Assembly (NCBI RefSeq): GCF_003318255.1
Contig: NZ_QOCF01000025.1
Coordinates: forward strand, 62,001 to 126,000
DNA from: Ruegeria sp. A3M17
GTDB lineage: Bacteria > Pseudomonadota > Alphaproteobacteria > Rhodobacterales > Rhodobacteraceae
DNA length: 64,000 bases
Direction of reading: 5' to 3'
In this document: positions 37,766 through 47,457 of the stretch, piece by piece
Layout of the letters: each line of letters begins with the position of its first letter
Position numbering within the stretch: the first letter of the stretch is position 1
Notes under the pieces: generated by a model
Told to the model about the DNA's origin: nothing
Database searches by the model: none
What the model saw: the letters and a program-made list of their open reading frames with translations, nothing else
Program-made: the position numbers and the translations under genes

Positions 37766-38235
37766 TTGGTCTTTTCCATATCCCAGTCGACATAGGCCGA
37801 GAATTCGGCCTCGGCCGCGACCTCTCCTTCGACCGTGGCACGGCCACTGAACTTGAAGATCTTGCCACCCTTTTTACCGCGAACCGTTTCGACATGCATC
37901 TCAAGCACGTCGCCCGGGATCACCTTGCGACGGAATTTGCATTTGTCGATGTTCATGAAATAGATCAGCAGCTCACTGTCGATCACATCCATGCCCACGC
38001 CCAGCATGACCCCTGCGGTCTGTGCCATCGCCTCGACAATGGTCACGCCCGGCATGATCGGGGTTCCCGGAAAATGCCCTTGGAAATGCGGCTCGTTCAT
38101 GGTGACGTTCTTGATGCCAACAGCCGATTGAAAGCCCGAGATATCGACGACTTTGTCGACCAGCAGAAACGGATAGCGGTGAGGCAATATCCGCTGGATC
38201 AGCTGAATGTCTGCGCTTTTGGTTTCCGTGGTCAT
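37762..38235 (-). CDS. fabZ: 3-hydroxyacyl-ACP dehydratase FabZ
   Basis: About 157 residues from ATG at [11 protein letters not shown]; a start 22 codons upstream adds atypical sequence. Hotdog fold with [14 protein letters not shown] (catalytic His) and [22 protein letters not shown] (catalytic Glu). It dehydrates 3-hydroxyacyl-ACP and thus competes with LpxA and LpxD for hydroxyacyl-ACP; its gene overlaps lpxA by ATGA. Confidence 0.97.
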   Translation of the reverse strand: MTTETKSADIQLIQRILPHRYPFLLVDKVVDISGFQSAVGIKNVTMNEPHFQGHFPGTPIMPGVTIVEAMAQTAGVMLGVGMDVIDSELLIYFMNIDKCKFRRKVIPGDVLEMHVETVRGKKGGKIFKFSGRATVEGEVAAEAEFSAYVDWDMEKTK

Positions 38236-38307
38236 AGTGCAGTCGTCCCGTTCTGGATTTCTCTTTGACGCGTGGTTAGCAACACCGCGCCTCAAGGGCA
38301 AGCAAAC

Positions 38308-38892
38308 CTATTCTTTGCTCTCGTCTTCAAGTTGGCTGCCATCGCCAATCTGTTCATTGATCCGCGCAATCGCCGTGTCCGTCACATCGGTTCGGTCCGA
38401 GCTGAGAAAGACATTGGACCGCTCGATAACCACCGATGCCCCGGATTCGCGCAACAACTCGATCAGGATCGGTTGCACAAGAACCAGAAAAGTCTGCCGC
38501 GCTTCCTCGCTTTGGCGTGCAAGGGCGTCCAGTTTGGCGCGCTGACTTTCGCGGTGCGACTGAACTTTATTGTCGAAGGCCTCGGCCAGAGGGCGAAACT
38601 CCTCGGTTGGCAGTTCTGCGCGCTTTTCGGTCAGGTCTTTTTCTTCCTTGCTCAGCTCAGCGACGATCCGTTCATTCTCGTCAGCCAGCAATGTGCCTTC
38701 GATTTCGATCTCGCGCATGACGCGGCGACCAAATTGCGACTCGGAAAACAACCGGTCGCTGGACAGTGTCAGAACATTCGCCTGAGGAACGCCTAGTTGC
38801 TGCGCCTGAGCGGTCGACACGCAGGCCAGCACCAGAAAAACGCACAGGGCCCGAATTGGGCCCTGCACTTCATTACATATCCGGTTCAACAT
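38308..38892 (-). CDS. skp: Skp/OmpH periplasmic chaperone
   Basis: A 194-residue protein with a signal peptide ending near AQA-Q (residue 31) and a long coiled coil (about 60-140) rich in Glu, Lys and Arg, as in Skp. It would carry unfolded outer membrane proteins across the periplasm to BamA, encoded 7 bases upstream. An acidic C-terminus (QLEDESKE) follows. Confidence 0.88.
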   Translation of the reverse strand: MLNRICNEVQGPIRALCVFLVLACVSTAQAQQLGVPQANVLTLSSDRLFSESQFGRRVMREIEIEGTLLADENERIVAELSKEEKDLTEKRAELPTEEFRPLAEAFDNKVQSHRESQRAKLDALARQSEEARQTFLVLVQPILIELLRESGASVVIERSNVFLSSDRTDVTDTAIARINEQIGDGSQLEDESKE

Positions 38893-38899
38893 CTGGCGA

Positions 38900-41260
38900 T
38901 CAGAACCGCGCCTGAACAGTCAGGTCAAAGTTCTGTTCCTTGTCGAAGTCTTCTTTCTTCAAAGCTTTGGAGAAGTTGAACCGCAGAGGCCCAAAAGGCG
39001 TTTCCCACAGAACCGACACACCGATCACATGGCGGACAGACCCGTCCGCACCCACGATGTCGGCACCAGCAGTGTTCACGTTGTTGATGTTGTAGACGTT
39101 ACCAACATCGTAGAACACACCGCCGCGCAAACCCAGTTCTTCGGGCAGGCCAAGTGGGAAGTCTGATTCAAAGCGGGCAACCCAGTAGTAGTTACCACCG
39201 ATCGCATCGTCCTGGCCGTTCGACAGGTCTCGCGGACCCAGGCCCGCAGGTTCAAAGCCACGGAACGTGTTCGGACCAATCAAGAAGCGGTCGAGCACTC
39301 GGCTGAAGTCGTCGCCCTGCCAATGCAGTGCACCTACTTCCATCGATGCCCGCAGAACAACTTCCTCGTTCAGGACACGTGTCTGCGCAATACCGCGCGC
39401 TGTGGTTTTGTAGAACTCGTTGTCGCCGCCAAGACCGGCCGCATCAACGCCCACCTCAAACAAAACGCCCGCATTCGGGTTCAGACCACCGCGTCGGCTA
39501 TCATAGAGGTAAGATACGCCCAGTGTGCTGGATGTCCGTTTGCCCTGCTCGATTTCCGAAGCGATAACAGCACCGTTCACTTCATCGTCCTGCTGCGTCA
39601 TCTCGCTGCGGTTCCAACCATAGCGGAGACGGAGCGAAGACAATTCGCTGATCGCGTAGCTCAGCTGCGGCTCGAAGAAGACGCGCTTGGTATCGTAGCT
39701 TGCAAAGCTCGAATTCGTCGATGCCAGGCCAAGACCAAGATCGAACTGCAACCGGCGACCCAGCAAATATGGTTCGGTGAAGTTAATGATGTATTGCTCG
39801 GAATCCTGCGCCGTCGAAAGGGTCAAGCCAAGGTTTTGACCACGACCCAGGAAGTTGGATTCGTTCAGTCCAATTGCAATCCCGAAACCGTCGGAAATCG
39901 AGTAGCTACCACCGAGGCTCAGCGAGCCGGTGGGCTGCTCTTCGACATCCACATCCACAATCACTTGGCTGGGCGTGGACCCTTCGCGCGGCTCAACGTC
40001 AGCCACGGCGAAGAACCCAAGGGCACGGATACGTTCGGCACTCTGGCGGATTTCGCGCGGGTTGAACGGATCACCTTCGACCGTATCGAACTGGCGGCGG
40101 ATCACGCGGTCCAGTGTCGTTGTGTTGCCTTCGATGTCGATACGTTCAACAAAAATCCGCGGACCTCTGGTCAGAACAAACTGAACGTCCAGCGTCAGAT
40201 CGCGGGGGTTACGTGTGACCCGCGGTTCGACCCGCAGGAAATCAACACCCTGTTTCAAACCCAACCGTTCCTGACGCGCGATCGAGCTTTCAATCAGAGA
40301 CGGGGAATAGGTCACACCCGGACGGATTTTCAACGCCGCTTGATATACGGCGGGATCCACCCCGGGAATTTCACTGACGGTCGAAATCTTACCGAACGAG
40401 AACTTCTGCCCCTCGGTGATGTTCATCACCAGGAAGAACGCGTCACGTTCGCGGGTGAATTCGACGTTTGCGCTGTTCACGCGGAAATCCACGTATCCAC
40501 GCGAAAGATAAAAGTCGCGAATGACTTGCTTGTCGAACTCAATCCGGTCAGCGATAAACGTGTCGCCGCGCAGGAAGGTACGCAGAATGTTGGCCTGCTT
40601 TGTCTCAAGAATTCGGCGCAAGCGGCGATCCGAGTATGCCCGATTGCCGACGAAGCTTACACGCTCGACCTCGATCGTGGTGCCTTCGGCAATTTCAAAG
40701 ACAAGATCGACGCGGTTGTCGCTGCGGCGAATGATGCGCGGGATAACAGTCGCGGAAACGCGGCCCTGCGCTGAATAGATTTCGGCGATCTGATCCGCGT
40801 CGGCTTCAGCAAGCTGTGGTGTGAAAACCCGGCGGGGCTGAGAATTGATGGCCTCAAGTAAAAGATCGTCTTTTACGCGACGATTGCCTTCGATGCTGAT
40901 CTGGTTGATCGTCGGATATTCTTCGACCTCGATCACCAGAGTGCTCCCGCGCGGCGTCAGTTCAACTGTCTCAAAAACACCACTGTCAAGCAAACGCTGA
41001 AACGCGTCGTTCAACTGTCCGGCAGTCACTGTCTGGCCGGGTTGGATTCCAGTCCGGGCAATAATTGTCGAACTTTCGATCCGCCTGTTACCCTCAACAT
41101 CGAACGAATTGATAGTGTAGCTTTGCGCGCGCGCAACCTCCGGTAAGAAGGTTAAGCTAGCTATAATTACAAAGGAAAAAATACGTAGCGTCTGCCACAA
41201 AATCTTGTTTGTTGGCTTCTGCCCCCCGCAGGATGTGCCTGCGCCTCGCCTATCAGTCAT
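38900..41260 (-). CDS. bamA: Outer membrane protein assembly factor BamA
   Basis: A 786-residue Omp85 protein. A signal peptide (ends near ARA-Q, residue 45) is followed by five POTRA domains (about 48-420, first one YTINSFDVEGNRRIESSTI) and a C-terminal 16-strand barrel ending in Phe (LTVQARF), the outer membrane insertion signature. RGFEPAGLGPRD is the conserved barrel loop 6 region with the VRGF/Y-like motif (FRGF). It inserts beta-barrel proteins. First gene of bamA-skp-fabZ-lpxA-lpxI-lpxB; a terminator upstream separates it from the small membrane gene. Confidence 0.97.
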   Translation of the reverse strand: MTDRRGAGTSCGGQKPTNKILWQTLRIFSFVIIASLTFLPEVARAQSYTINSFDVEGNRRIESSTIIARTGIQPGQTVTAGQLNDAFQRLLDSGVFETVELTPRGSTLVIEVEEYPTINQISIEGNRRVKDDLLLEAINSQPRRVFTPQLAEADADQIAEIYSAQGRVSATVIPRIIRRSDNRVDLVFEIAEGTTIEVERVSFVGNRAYSDRRLRRILETKQANILRTFLRGDTFIADRIEFDKQVIRDFYLSRGYVDFRVNSANVEFTRERDAFFLVMNITEGQKFSFGKISTVSEIPGVDPAVYQAALKIRPGVTYSPSLIESSIARQERLGLKQGVDFLRVEPRVTRNPRDLTLDVQFVLTRGPRIFVERIDIEGNTTTLDRVIRRQFDTVEGDPFNPREIRQSAERIRALGFFAVADVEPREGSTPSQVIVDVDVEEQPTGSLSLGGSYSISDGFGIAIGLNESNFLGRGQNLGLTLSTAQDSEQYIINFTEPYLLGRRLQFDLGLGLASTNSSFASYDTKRVFFEPQLSYAISELSSLRLRYGWNRSEMTQQDDEVNGAVIASEIEQGKRTSSTLGVSYLYDSRRGGLNPNAGVLFEVGVDAAGLGGDNEFYKTTARGIAQTRVLNEEVVLRASMEVGALHWQGDDFSRVLDRFLIGPNTFRGFEPAGLGPRDLSNGQDDAIGGNYYWVARFESDFPLGLPEELGLRGGVFYDVGNVYNINNVNTAGADIVGADGSVRHVIGVSVLWETPFGPLRFNFSKALKKEDFDKEQNFDLTVQARF

Positions 41261-41330
41261 TTTTTTCTCTACCCAGAATTTTAGGACTTTATTGTTGAGT
41301 AGCGAGATTAAGTTTCCTTGTCAAAAGACG

Positions 41331-41357
41331 AAAACACAAAGCGGCCCAGTGGGCCGC
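41331..41357 (-). terminator. Intrinsic terminator upstream of bamA
   Basis: Stem GCGGCCC/GGGCCGC (41341-41347 with 41351-41357), followed on the minus strand by TTTGTGTTTTCG. It ends the message from rseP or the small gene and shows that bamA has its own promoter in 41261-41330. Confidence 0.8.
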
Positions 41358-41386
41358 TGCAAGTTGTATTTAAAATGTGGCGAGAA

Positions 41387-41515
41387 TCACATGCTGACAA
41401 CGACAGCCCAGCCACCAATCGCCAGTGCGGTCGCGCCGAAAAACAGCAGAACGTCCCAGTTCAGCATGAACAGGAATCTAAAACTGTGATAAGATTTCCG
41501 CAGCGTGTTTGTCAT
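41387..41515 (-). CDS. Small membrane protein, 42 residues, between rseP and bamA
   Basis: A 42-codon frame from ATG to TGA. A basic N-terminus (MTNTLRKSYHSFRF) leads to one long hydrophobic stretch (about 14-41) with a Trp-Asp pair in the middle (LNWDVLLFFG) that may bend or split it. Not recognised as a named family. It sits 89 bases after the rseP stop and is followed by a strong terminator, so it is likely the last gene of the frr-to-rseP block or a unit of its own. Support is the clean membrane pattern and position. Confidence 0.6.
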   Translation of the reverse strand: MTNTLRKSYHSFRFLFMLNWDVLLFFGATALAIGGWAVVVSM

Positions 41516-41604
41516 TTGAGCCTCTGACACAAAAATTTAGACGCAGGTAGGCTAAGCGCGGATTGGGGCGAAAATGCGGCTTTTGTTGGCGCCCGCAGCC
41601 ACAA

Positions 41605-42957
41605 TCAGCAGAACAGATCGTTGGACACGGAAAAGACCATCAGACCCAGGATTAACGATATCCCTACCCCCATCAGAACCTTCAGCACACCATCGCTTGG
41701 TGGTTTACCTGCCACAGCCTCATATGCGTAGAACACCAGATGCCCGCCATCCAATGCAGGGATCGGAAACAGGTTCAGCAGCCCGACAGCCGTAGACAGC
41801 ACAGCGATAAAGAAGATGAAGCTTTGCGCACCTTGGCTGGCCATCGCCCCGGAGGTTTCGGCAATACCAATGGGGCCGGACATGTTGCAGGTGCTTATGG
41901 CCCCTGTAACCATGTGCCAGATACCCGACAGCGACCCGTCTATAATGCGCAGAGTTTGACGTGCACCGCCGGAAATGGATTCAAGAACACCAGCCGCCTC
42001 GGTCGCAGGTTCCAACATCATGCCGCCAACGATACCGATGCGCCAATGCGTGACAAAGCCGCCTTCTGACTGCGGCTCGTCCGTGCGGCGTGGGGCAAGT
42101 GCGAACTCAAGATCTGCCCCGTCGCGCCAGACATTCAATAGCAGAACCCTCCCGTCGGACCCTTCGACATGCTCCTTCAACTGATCAAATGCAAAGATCG
42201 GGTCCCCGTTGACCGACGTGATGACATCACCACGCTTAAGGTCGATATCCATGGCCGCACTACGAGGCGTAACCTGTTGAATCAGGGGCGGAAACAGCCA
42301 GGGACCGGTCACATCCATGGTCTGACTATCGCGGATGACCGTATAATCCAGAACCGGTTCCACCGGCAACACGTCAACAAAGTCGGCCCATGCGCCCGCC
42401 TCGTCGAAATCGGGCACAGCCACACCGCCAATGGCGACGATTTCGTCACCGTCCTGCAATTGCTGAACAGTGCCGGGCAAAGAGTGCAAGGTCCCAACGG
42501 TCAATGGGTCTTTGGTCACGCCCTGGGTCAGGAAAATCAGACCAAACACCAGGATCGACATGATGAAATTGAAAACCGGGCCTGCGGCAACCGTGGCCGA
42601 TCGGGCCCAAAGAGGTGCACCATGCATAGTGCGGCGCAAATCCTCCGGGCTCTGTTCGGTAATTTCCTCCATCGCGGTTTCGTCTTTGCCCGACGCCGCA
42701 TTCGCATCGCCTAGGAATTTGACATACCCACCAAAAGGCAGCGCGGCGATCTGCCACCGCGTGCCGCGCTTGTCGATGCGGCTCCAGAGAACCGGGCCAA
42801 ACCCAACCGAGAACACCTCGGCATGGATACCGGACCAGCGTCCAACGATGTAATGGCCGTACTCGTGCACCGCGACGATCACCGAAAGTGCGATGACAAA
42901 GGCAATGATCGTGTACAGCAAATTGCCAAACTGAGGGATCAGAGAAAGTACGTCCAA
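41605..42957 (-). CDS. rseP: Site-2 protease RseP
   Basis: About 450 residues from a TTG start 4 bases after the dxr stop, with AGGA 7 bases upstream; an ATG at 42990 inside dxr is the alternative. The zinc motif HEYGH (VAVHEYGHYIVGRWSG) is near residue 23, PDZ domain in the middle (SAAMDIDLKRGDVITSVNG), and NLFPIPALDGGHL carries the third zinc ligand. It cleaves membrane-bound anti-sigma factors or signal remnants. Four or more membrane segments. Part of the frr-uppS-cdsA-dxr-rseP block. Confidence 0.95.
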   Translation of the reverse strand: MDVLSLIPQFGNLLYTIIAFVIALSVIVAVHEYGHYIVGRWSGIHAEVFSVGFGPVLWSRIDKRGTRWQIAALPFGGYVKFLGDANAASGKDETAMEEITEQSPEDLRRTMHGAPLWARSATVAAGPVFNFIMSILVFGLIFLTQGVTKDPLTVGTLHSLPGTVQQLQDGDEIVAIGGVAVPDFDEAGAWADFVDVLPVEPVLDYTVIRDSQTMDVTGPWLFPPLIQQVTPRSAAMDIDLKRGDVITSVNGDPIFAFDQLKEHVEGSDGRVLLLNVWRDGADLEFALAPRRTDEPQSEGGFVTHWRIGIVGGMMLEPATEAAGVLESISGGARQTLRIIDGSLSGIWHMVTGAISTCNMSGPIGIAETSGAMASQGAQSFIFFIAVLSTAVGLLNLFPIPALDGGHLVFYAYEAVAGKPPSDGVLKVLMGVGISLILGLMVFSVSNDLFC

Positions 42958-42961
42958 AATT

Positions 42962-44137
42962 TTATCCTGCTCGTTGGATGACGATGTCATCTACCCATGT
43001 ACGTGCCAAATGGTCCGTTTGCAGCACGTTATCAAGAGTTAAAGGGGCATCAATAAGGCCACCTGCGGCCTCGAATCTGTCCAGAACGGCCTCGACTATC
43101 TCGGCCATCTGAAGGAAACCGATTTCGCGCGCGACGAACCGATCCAACGCCCGTTCTTTGGCGGCGTTGAACACAGCACCTGACAGGCCACCGCGTGCCA
43201 TCACGGCGCGCGCCAAGCGCAGCGCGGGATACCGCGCCTCATCGGGTTCACTGAACCTCAGCTGCCCAAGTTTGCCAAGGTCCAGCCGTTCGACCGGCAA
43301 ACCCTTTCGGTCGGGCCAGTGGAGAGCGTACCCGATGGCATGGCGCATATCCGGTGCACCCATATGGGCCATGACAGCGCCGTCCTGGAACCCGACTAAG
43401 GCGTGAACGATGGATTCGGGGTGCACCAGCACTTCGATCTGATCCGGGGACACGCCGAAGAACTCTTTGGTTTCAATCAGCTCCAGCGCTTTGTTGAACA
43501 TAGATGCGCTGTCGATTGTGATCCGCTGCCCCATATCCCAGTTCGGATGGCTCGAGGCTTGCTCGACCGTTGCATGCGCCAGCTTGCTCAGCGGCCAATC
43601 GCGAAAGGCGCCGCCACTTGCAGTGATAATGATACGCTCGACCGCAGACATATCCTCGCCGACAAGCGCCTGAAATACGGCTGAATGTTCGCTGTCGACC
43701 GGCAAAAGCCGCGCGTTGTTTGCTTTGGCTGTCTCAAGTACCAACGCGCCGGCGCAGACCAGCGTTTCCTTATTGGCCAACGCCAGCGTGCCGCCTTGCC
43801 TGAGTACCTCTAGGCCCGGCTCCAGACCGGCGGCGCCGACAATGGCCGACATAACCCAATCGGCAGGCCGTGCCGCAGCTTCGGTCAGCGCATTTTGACC
43901 AGCGGCCACTTCGACGCCCGAACCTGCAAGGGCCGCGCGCAGATCATCCAGCCGGCCTTCGTAGGCCGTAATTGCCACATCGGCGTTCAAACGCCGGGCA
44001 TCTTCGGCCAGTTTTTCGATATTCGCCCCGCCCGAAAGCGCGACGACGTCATAGGACGAAGGGTCGCGATCAATCAGATCGATTGTGTTTTGCCCAATTG
44101 ATCCGGTCGCGCCGAAGATTGAGATTTTGCGCATCAC
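42962..44137 (-). CDS. dxr: 1-deoxy-D-xylulose 5-phosphate reductoisomerase
   Basis: A 391-residue enzyme. NADPH-binding ISIFGATGSIGQNTIDLI at the start, LPVDSEHSAVFQAL with metal-binding Asp/Glu (near 147-160) and the ITASGGAFRDWP loop. It forms methylerythritol 4-phosphate in isoprenoid synthesis, which supplies UppS encoded nearby. ATG overlaps the cdsA stop. Confidence 0.97.
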   Translation of the reverse strand: MMRKISIFGATGSIGQNTIDLIDRDPSSYDVVALSGGANIEKLAEDARRLNADVAITAYEGRLDDLRAALAGSGVEVAAGQNALTEAAARPADWVMSAIVGAAGLEPGLEVLRQGGTLALANKETLVCAGALVLETAKANNARLLPVDSEHSAVFQALVGEDMSAVERIIITASGGAFRDWPLSKLAHATVEQASSHPNWDMGQRITIDSASMFNKALELIETKEFFGVSPDQIEVLVHPESIVHALVGFQDGAVMAHMGAPDMRHAIGYALHWPDRKGLPVERLDLGKLGQLRFSEPDEARYPALRLARAVMARGGLSGAVFNAAKERALDRFVAREIGFLQMAEIVEAVLDRFEAAGGLIDAPLTLDNVLQTDHLARTWVDDIVIQRAG

Positions 44138-44916
44138 ATCGCTCCGGGGGAATAGAGAATCCCGGCTATCAAAACGAACAAGGCCGCACCCATCATGCCG
44201 TCAAAGCGATCCAGAAACCCGCCATGACCTGGTATCAGGTTCGAGCTGTCCTTGACCGCGAATTTGCGCTTTGTTGCGCTTTCGACAATGTCCCCGGCCT
44301 GACTGGCCATCGACGCAAGCACCGAAATCACCACAAACATGACGCCAAAACCGGCATGCACAGCAAAGATCGTTCCAACCACAGCTGCTGCAGCCCACCC
44401 GCCTGCCGTGCCCGACCATGTTTTCTTTGGGCTGACCTTTGGCCAGAACTTAGGTCCGCCAAAGGTTTTGCCAACAAAATAGCCGGCAACATCCGTTGCC
44501 ACGACCACCGAGATAAGCCAGACCATCCAGCCGAACCCCATGTTTTCGCGGATTGAGATGAAGCCCAGACCCGACGCAGCGATCCAGAGAGCGAAAAGCG
44601 CGTAGATCCCCTTGGAGCGGCTGATTTGCCCTGCCCCGACCAAGGCCGGTGCAAGCAGGAATGGCAGCGTATAAAGCGGTGGAAGATGATAGCTGAGCAC
44701 GACCGCAACACCGGTGAGAATGCCCAACTGGATCGCCACACCATTGCGGTCCGGATCGATCATCCGCACGAGTTCCCAGGTCATCAATCCGCAGGCGATT
44801 GCGATAAAGGCTTCGAACCACAGCCCGCCCAGCCACACTTCGACCGAACCGATGCACACAAGCACCGCAGCAGACAGAACACGGGCAGTTAGGTCAGACC
44901 ATCGGCCCTCGCTCAT
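44134..44916 (-). CDS. cdsA: Phosphatidate cytidylyltransferase
   Basis: A 260-residue membrane protein with about seven hydrophobic segments. The CdsA signature near the C-terminus is present: SATKRKFAVKDSSNLIPGHGGFLDRFDGMM. It makes CDP-diacylglycerol for phospholipids. Overlaps uppS and dxr by ATGA on both sides, so it is strictly coupled. Confidence 0.96.
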   Translation of the reverse strand: MSEGRWSDLTARVLSAAVLVCIGSVEVWLGGLWFEAFIAIACGLMTWELVRMIDPDRNGVAIQLGILTGVAVVLSYHLPPLYTLPFLLAPALVGAGQISRSKGIYALFALWIAASGLGFISIRENMGFGWMVWLISVVVATDVAGYFVGKTFGGPKFWPKVSPKKTWSGTAGGWAAAAVVGTIFAVHAGFGVMFVVISVLASMASQAGDIVESATKRKFAVKDSSNLIPGHGGFLDRFDGMMGAALFVLIAGILYSPGAM

Positions 44917-45644
44917 GCCGGAACCGCTCCGAACCGCCGGTCACGGCTTCCAAAGTTTCGGCACAGCCGTTCCAGCTCGGCCGAAGTGAAGTCAGGCCAG
45001 AGCGTGTCGATGAATTCGTATTCCGAATAGGCCGATTGCCACAAAAGAAAGTTGGATATACGGGCTTCGCCGCTGGTCCGGATCACCAAATCCGGATCGG
45101 GAAGAACGTGCGTATCCAGATACTTGGGCAGGGTTTCCTCGTCCACATCCTCGGGACGCAAATGGCCTTCGGCGACGTCACGCGCCAACCGTTTGGTCGC
45201 CCGGGCAACCTCATCCCGCCCGCCATAATTTAACGCAATGGTCAGATGCACCAGATCGTTGTGTTGGGTTGCAGCCTCTAAAGTGTCCATCAGTTCGGTC
45301 AGCTTGGAATCCAGTCGAACCCGATCGCCGATAAAGCGTACGCGCACACCAGCTTTGGTCAAGTTGCGCGCTTCTTTGATGATGTACCGTCGAAACAGGC
45401 TCATCAGCCCGGCTACTTCGACCTGGGTCCGTTTCCAGTTCTCGGTTGAGAATGCAAAGACGGTCAGATACTTGATGCCCAAGTCCGGACAGGCCTCAAC
45501 CACTTCCCGTACCCGCCGGGCACCGGCCTGATGCCCAAACAGCCTAGGCCGGTTGCGCGCCTGTGCCCAACGACCGTTCCCATCCATGATGATGGCGACA
45601 TGGCGCGGTCCTGTGGCGGATGCGGGTTGAGAGGTGTCAGGCAT
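44913..45644 (-). CDS. uppS: Undecaprenyl diphosphate synthase
   Basis: A 243-residue cis-prenyltransferase: HVAIIMDGNGRWAQ (catalytic Asp near 20), FAFSTENWKR, and RTSGEARISNFLLWQSAYSE(Y) at the C-terminus. It makes the C55 carrier for peptidoglycan and O-antigen. It starts 9 bases after frr. Confidence 0.97.
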   Translation of the reverse strand: MPDTSQPASATGPRHVAIIMDGNGRWAQARNRPRLFGHQAGARRVREVVEACPDLGIKYLTVFAFSTENWKRTQVEVAGLMSLFRRYIIKEARNLTKAGVRVRFIGDRVRLDSKLTELMDTLEAATQHNDLVHLTIALNYGGRDEVARATKRLARDVAEGHLRPEDVDEETLPKYLDTHVLPDPDLVIRTSGEARISNFLLWQSAYSEYEFIDTLWPDFTSAELERLCRNFGSRDRRFGAVPA

Positions 45645-45653
45645 GATGCGGGC

Positions 45654-46217
45654 TCAGACTTGCATGATCTCGGCCTGCTTGTTTTCAAGCGCGGCGTCTA
45701 CGTTCTTGATCATCTGGTCGGTCAGGTCCTGAACTTCACTTTCCCAGAATTTCTGATCGTCTTCTGACATGCCGTCAGCCTTGGCTTTCTTGATCTGATC
45801 CATGCCGTCGCGACGGACGTTACGGATCGAAACGCGGGCGTGTTCGGCATATTGCCCGGCAACCTTGCCCAGCTCGCGGCGGCGTTCTTCGTTCAATTCG
45901 GGGATCGGCAGCATGATGATGGTGCCGTTCAGCTGTGGGTTGATGCCCAGACCGCTTTCGCGGATCGCTTTTTCAACCTTGCCCACCAAGCCTTTGTCCC
46001 AAACATTCACCGTCACCATACGCGGTTCGGGGACGTTCACGGTACCAACTTGATTGATCGGGGTCATCGACCCATAGGCGTCAACCATGATCGGTTCCAG
46101 CATCGACGCCGACGCACGGCCTGTTCGCAGCGAAGCGAATTCGGTTCTCAGGTTGCCCATGGCGCCGTCCATGCGGCGCTTCAGATCGTCGGTGTCCAAT
46201 TCAAAATCGTCAGACAT
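45654..46217 (-). CDS. frr: Ribosome recycling factor
   Basis: About 187 residues from ATG at [13 protein letters not shown], with GGGGAG 9 bases upstream; a GTG 3 codons earlier is too near that site. RRF features: [34 protein letters not shown] and the C-terminal helices. It splits post-termination ribosomes with EF-G. First gene of the minus-strand block; pyrH, often its neighbour, is not here. Confidence 0.96.
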   Translation of the reverse strand: MSDDFELDTDDLKRRMDGAMGNLRTEFASLRTGRASASMLEPIMVDAYGSMTPINQVGTVNVPEPRMVTVNVWDKGLVGKVEKAIRESGLGINPQLNGTIIMLPIPELNEERRRELGKVAGQYAEHARVSIRNVRRDGMDQIKKAKADGMSEDDQKFWESEVQDLTDQMIKNVDAALENKQAEIMQV

Positions 46218-46358
46218 GCTGCTCACTCCCCGTCTTCAGGTGCTGTTTTGCATGGCTCATAGTCCATCGCAATTGGGATGTATAGCAATGATGATCCGGA
46301 ATTGCGCCAATGACCAGAGGTGTTTCTGGTATTTTCGGGTTCTTTCAATGGCAACCGA

Positions 46359-46389
46359 ACCGACCAGCACTGATGTCAGTCTGGTCGGT
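46359..46389 (-). promoter_or_regulatory. Long hairpin downstream of acuI
   Basis: Nine perfect pairs (ACCGACCAG 46359-46367 with CTGGTCGGT 46381-46389), one bulged C, then five more pairs (ACTGA/TCAGT) around a 2-base centre. It starts 15 bases after the acuI stop. No T-run follows, so it may be an RNA-stabilising 3' end or a Rho-linked terminator. Confidence 0.6.
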
Positions 46390-46403
46390 CATGTGCATAG
46401 GAA

Positions 46404-47399
46404 TCAGGCGTTTACATCGACCACAACACGGCCTTTGACCTGCCCCTTTAGGATATCCGCACCCAATTGAGGCAGATCGCCCAGAGTCGCGGGATGGACC
46501 ATTGCCTCAAGCATGTTCATCGGCAGGTCGGTTGCGACGCGTTGCCATGCACGCACCCGGTTGTCATAGGGCTGCATCACACTGTCGATGCCCAGCAGGT
46601 TGACGCCGCGCAGCAGGAACGGAATGACGCTTGCAGGCAGCCCTGCCCCTCCGGCCAGACCAACGGCTGCGACTGAGGCACCGTATTTCATCTGACCCAG
46701 CACTCGTGCCAACATCTCGCCCCCCACCGCGTCAATGCACCCGGCCCAGGACTCGCTTTCCAACGGGCGTTTCACGGTTTCATTGATGTCCTCACGTGGG
46801 ACAATCGTGGTGGCGCCGAGTGATTTCAGATAATCACCCGCTTCTGGCCGACCTGTCACGGCAGCTACCTCATAGCCCAAATTGGCCAGAATGGCGGTCG
46901 CAACCGAACCAACACCGCCAGCAGCCCCGGTCACCAGGACAGGACCATGTCCCGGCTGCATACCTTGATCCTCAAGCGCCATAACCGCCAACATTGCTGT
47001 GAAACCGGCCGTGCCCACAGCCATGGCCTGACGTGTGTCCAAACCATCGGGCAAGGGAACCAACCAGTCGGCCAGGGCGTTGGCTTTTTGGGAATATCCA
47101 CCCCAATGCGCTTCACCCACGCGCCAGCCGGTCAGAACGACCTTGTCGCCGGGCTTATAGCGATCGTCCGAGGACGCCTCGACCGTGCCGCTGTAATCAA
47201 CGCCGGGCACGTGCGGGTAGCTGCGAACCAGCCCGCCTCCCTTCGGCGACATACAAAGGCCGTCCTTGTAGTTCACCGTTGAATACTCAACAGCGATTGT
47301 TACTTCGCCATGGGGCAGATCCCCAACGGAAAGCTGTTTGACCGAAGCGCTTGCCAGTCCGCTGTCTTCGTCCTTATCCATTACCAACGCATTGAACAT
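46404..47399 (-). CDS. acuI: Acrylyl-CoA reductase AcuI
   Basis: A 331-residue zinc-free MDR enzyme of the YhdH/AcuI group: YSTVNYKDGLC near the N-terminus and VLVTGAAGGVGSVATAILANLGYEVAAVTGR for NADPH binding (near 150-180). It reduces acryloyl-CoA to propionyl-CoA, detoxifying a product of DMSP breakdown. It follows dmdA by 58 bases, the arrangement known in Ruegeria pomeroyi, where the two are co-transcribed. A strong hairpin follows the stop. Confidence 0.93.
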   Translation of the reverse strand: MFNALVMDKDEDSGLASASVKQLSVGDLPHGEVTIAVEYSTVNYKDGLCMSPKGGGLVRSYPHVPGVDYSGTVEASSDDRYKPGDKVVLTGWRVGEAHWGGYSQKANALADWLVPLPDGLDTRQAMAVGTAGFTAMLAVMALEDQGMQPGHGPVLVTGAAGGVGSVATAILANLGYEVAAVTGRPEAGDYLKSLGATTIVPREDINETVKRPLESESWAGCIDAVGGEMLARVLGQMKYGASVAAVGLAGGAGLPASVIPFLLRGVNLLGIDSVMQPYDNRVRAWQRVATDLPMNMLEAMVHPATLGDLPQLGADILKGQVKGRVVVDVNA

Positions 47400-47457
47400 T
47401 TCAACTTTCCTTTCTTTTCAACCAGTCACCAGCCTTTGCTGAACTGATAATTCCCGT

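Noticed and set aside
39323..40774. 483-residue open frame antisense to bamA
   Set aside because: It is the GC-rich shadow of bamA, with no domain, no ribosome site, and residue composition of a shadow frame.
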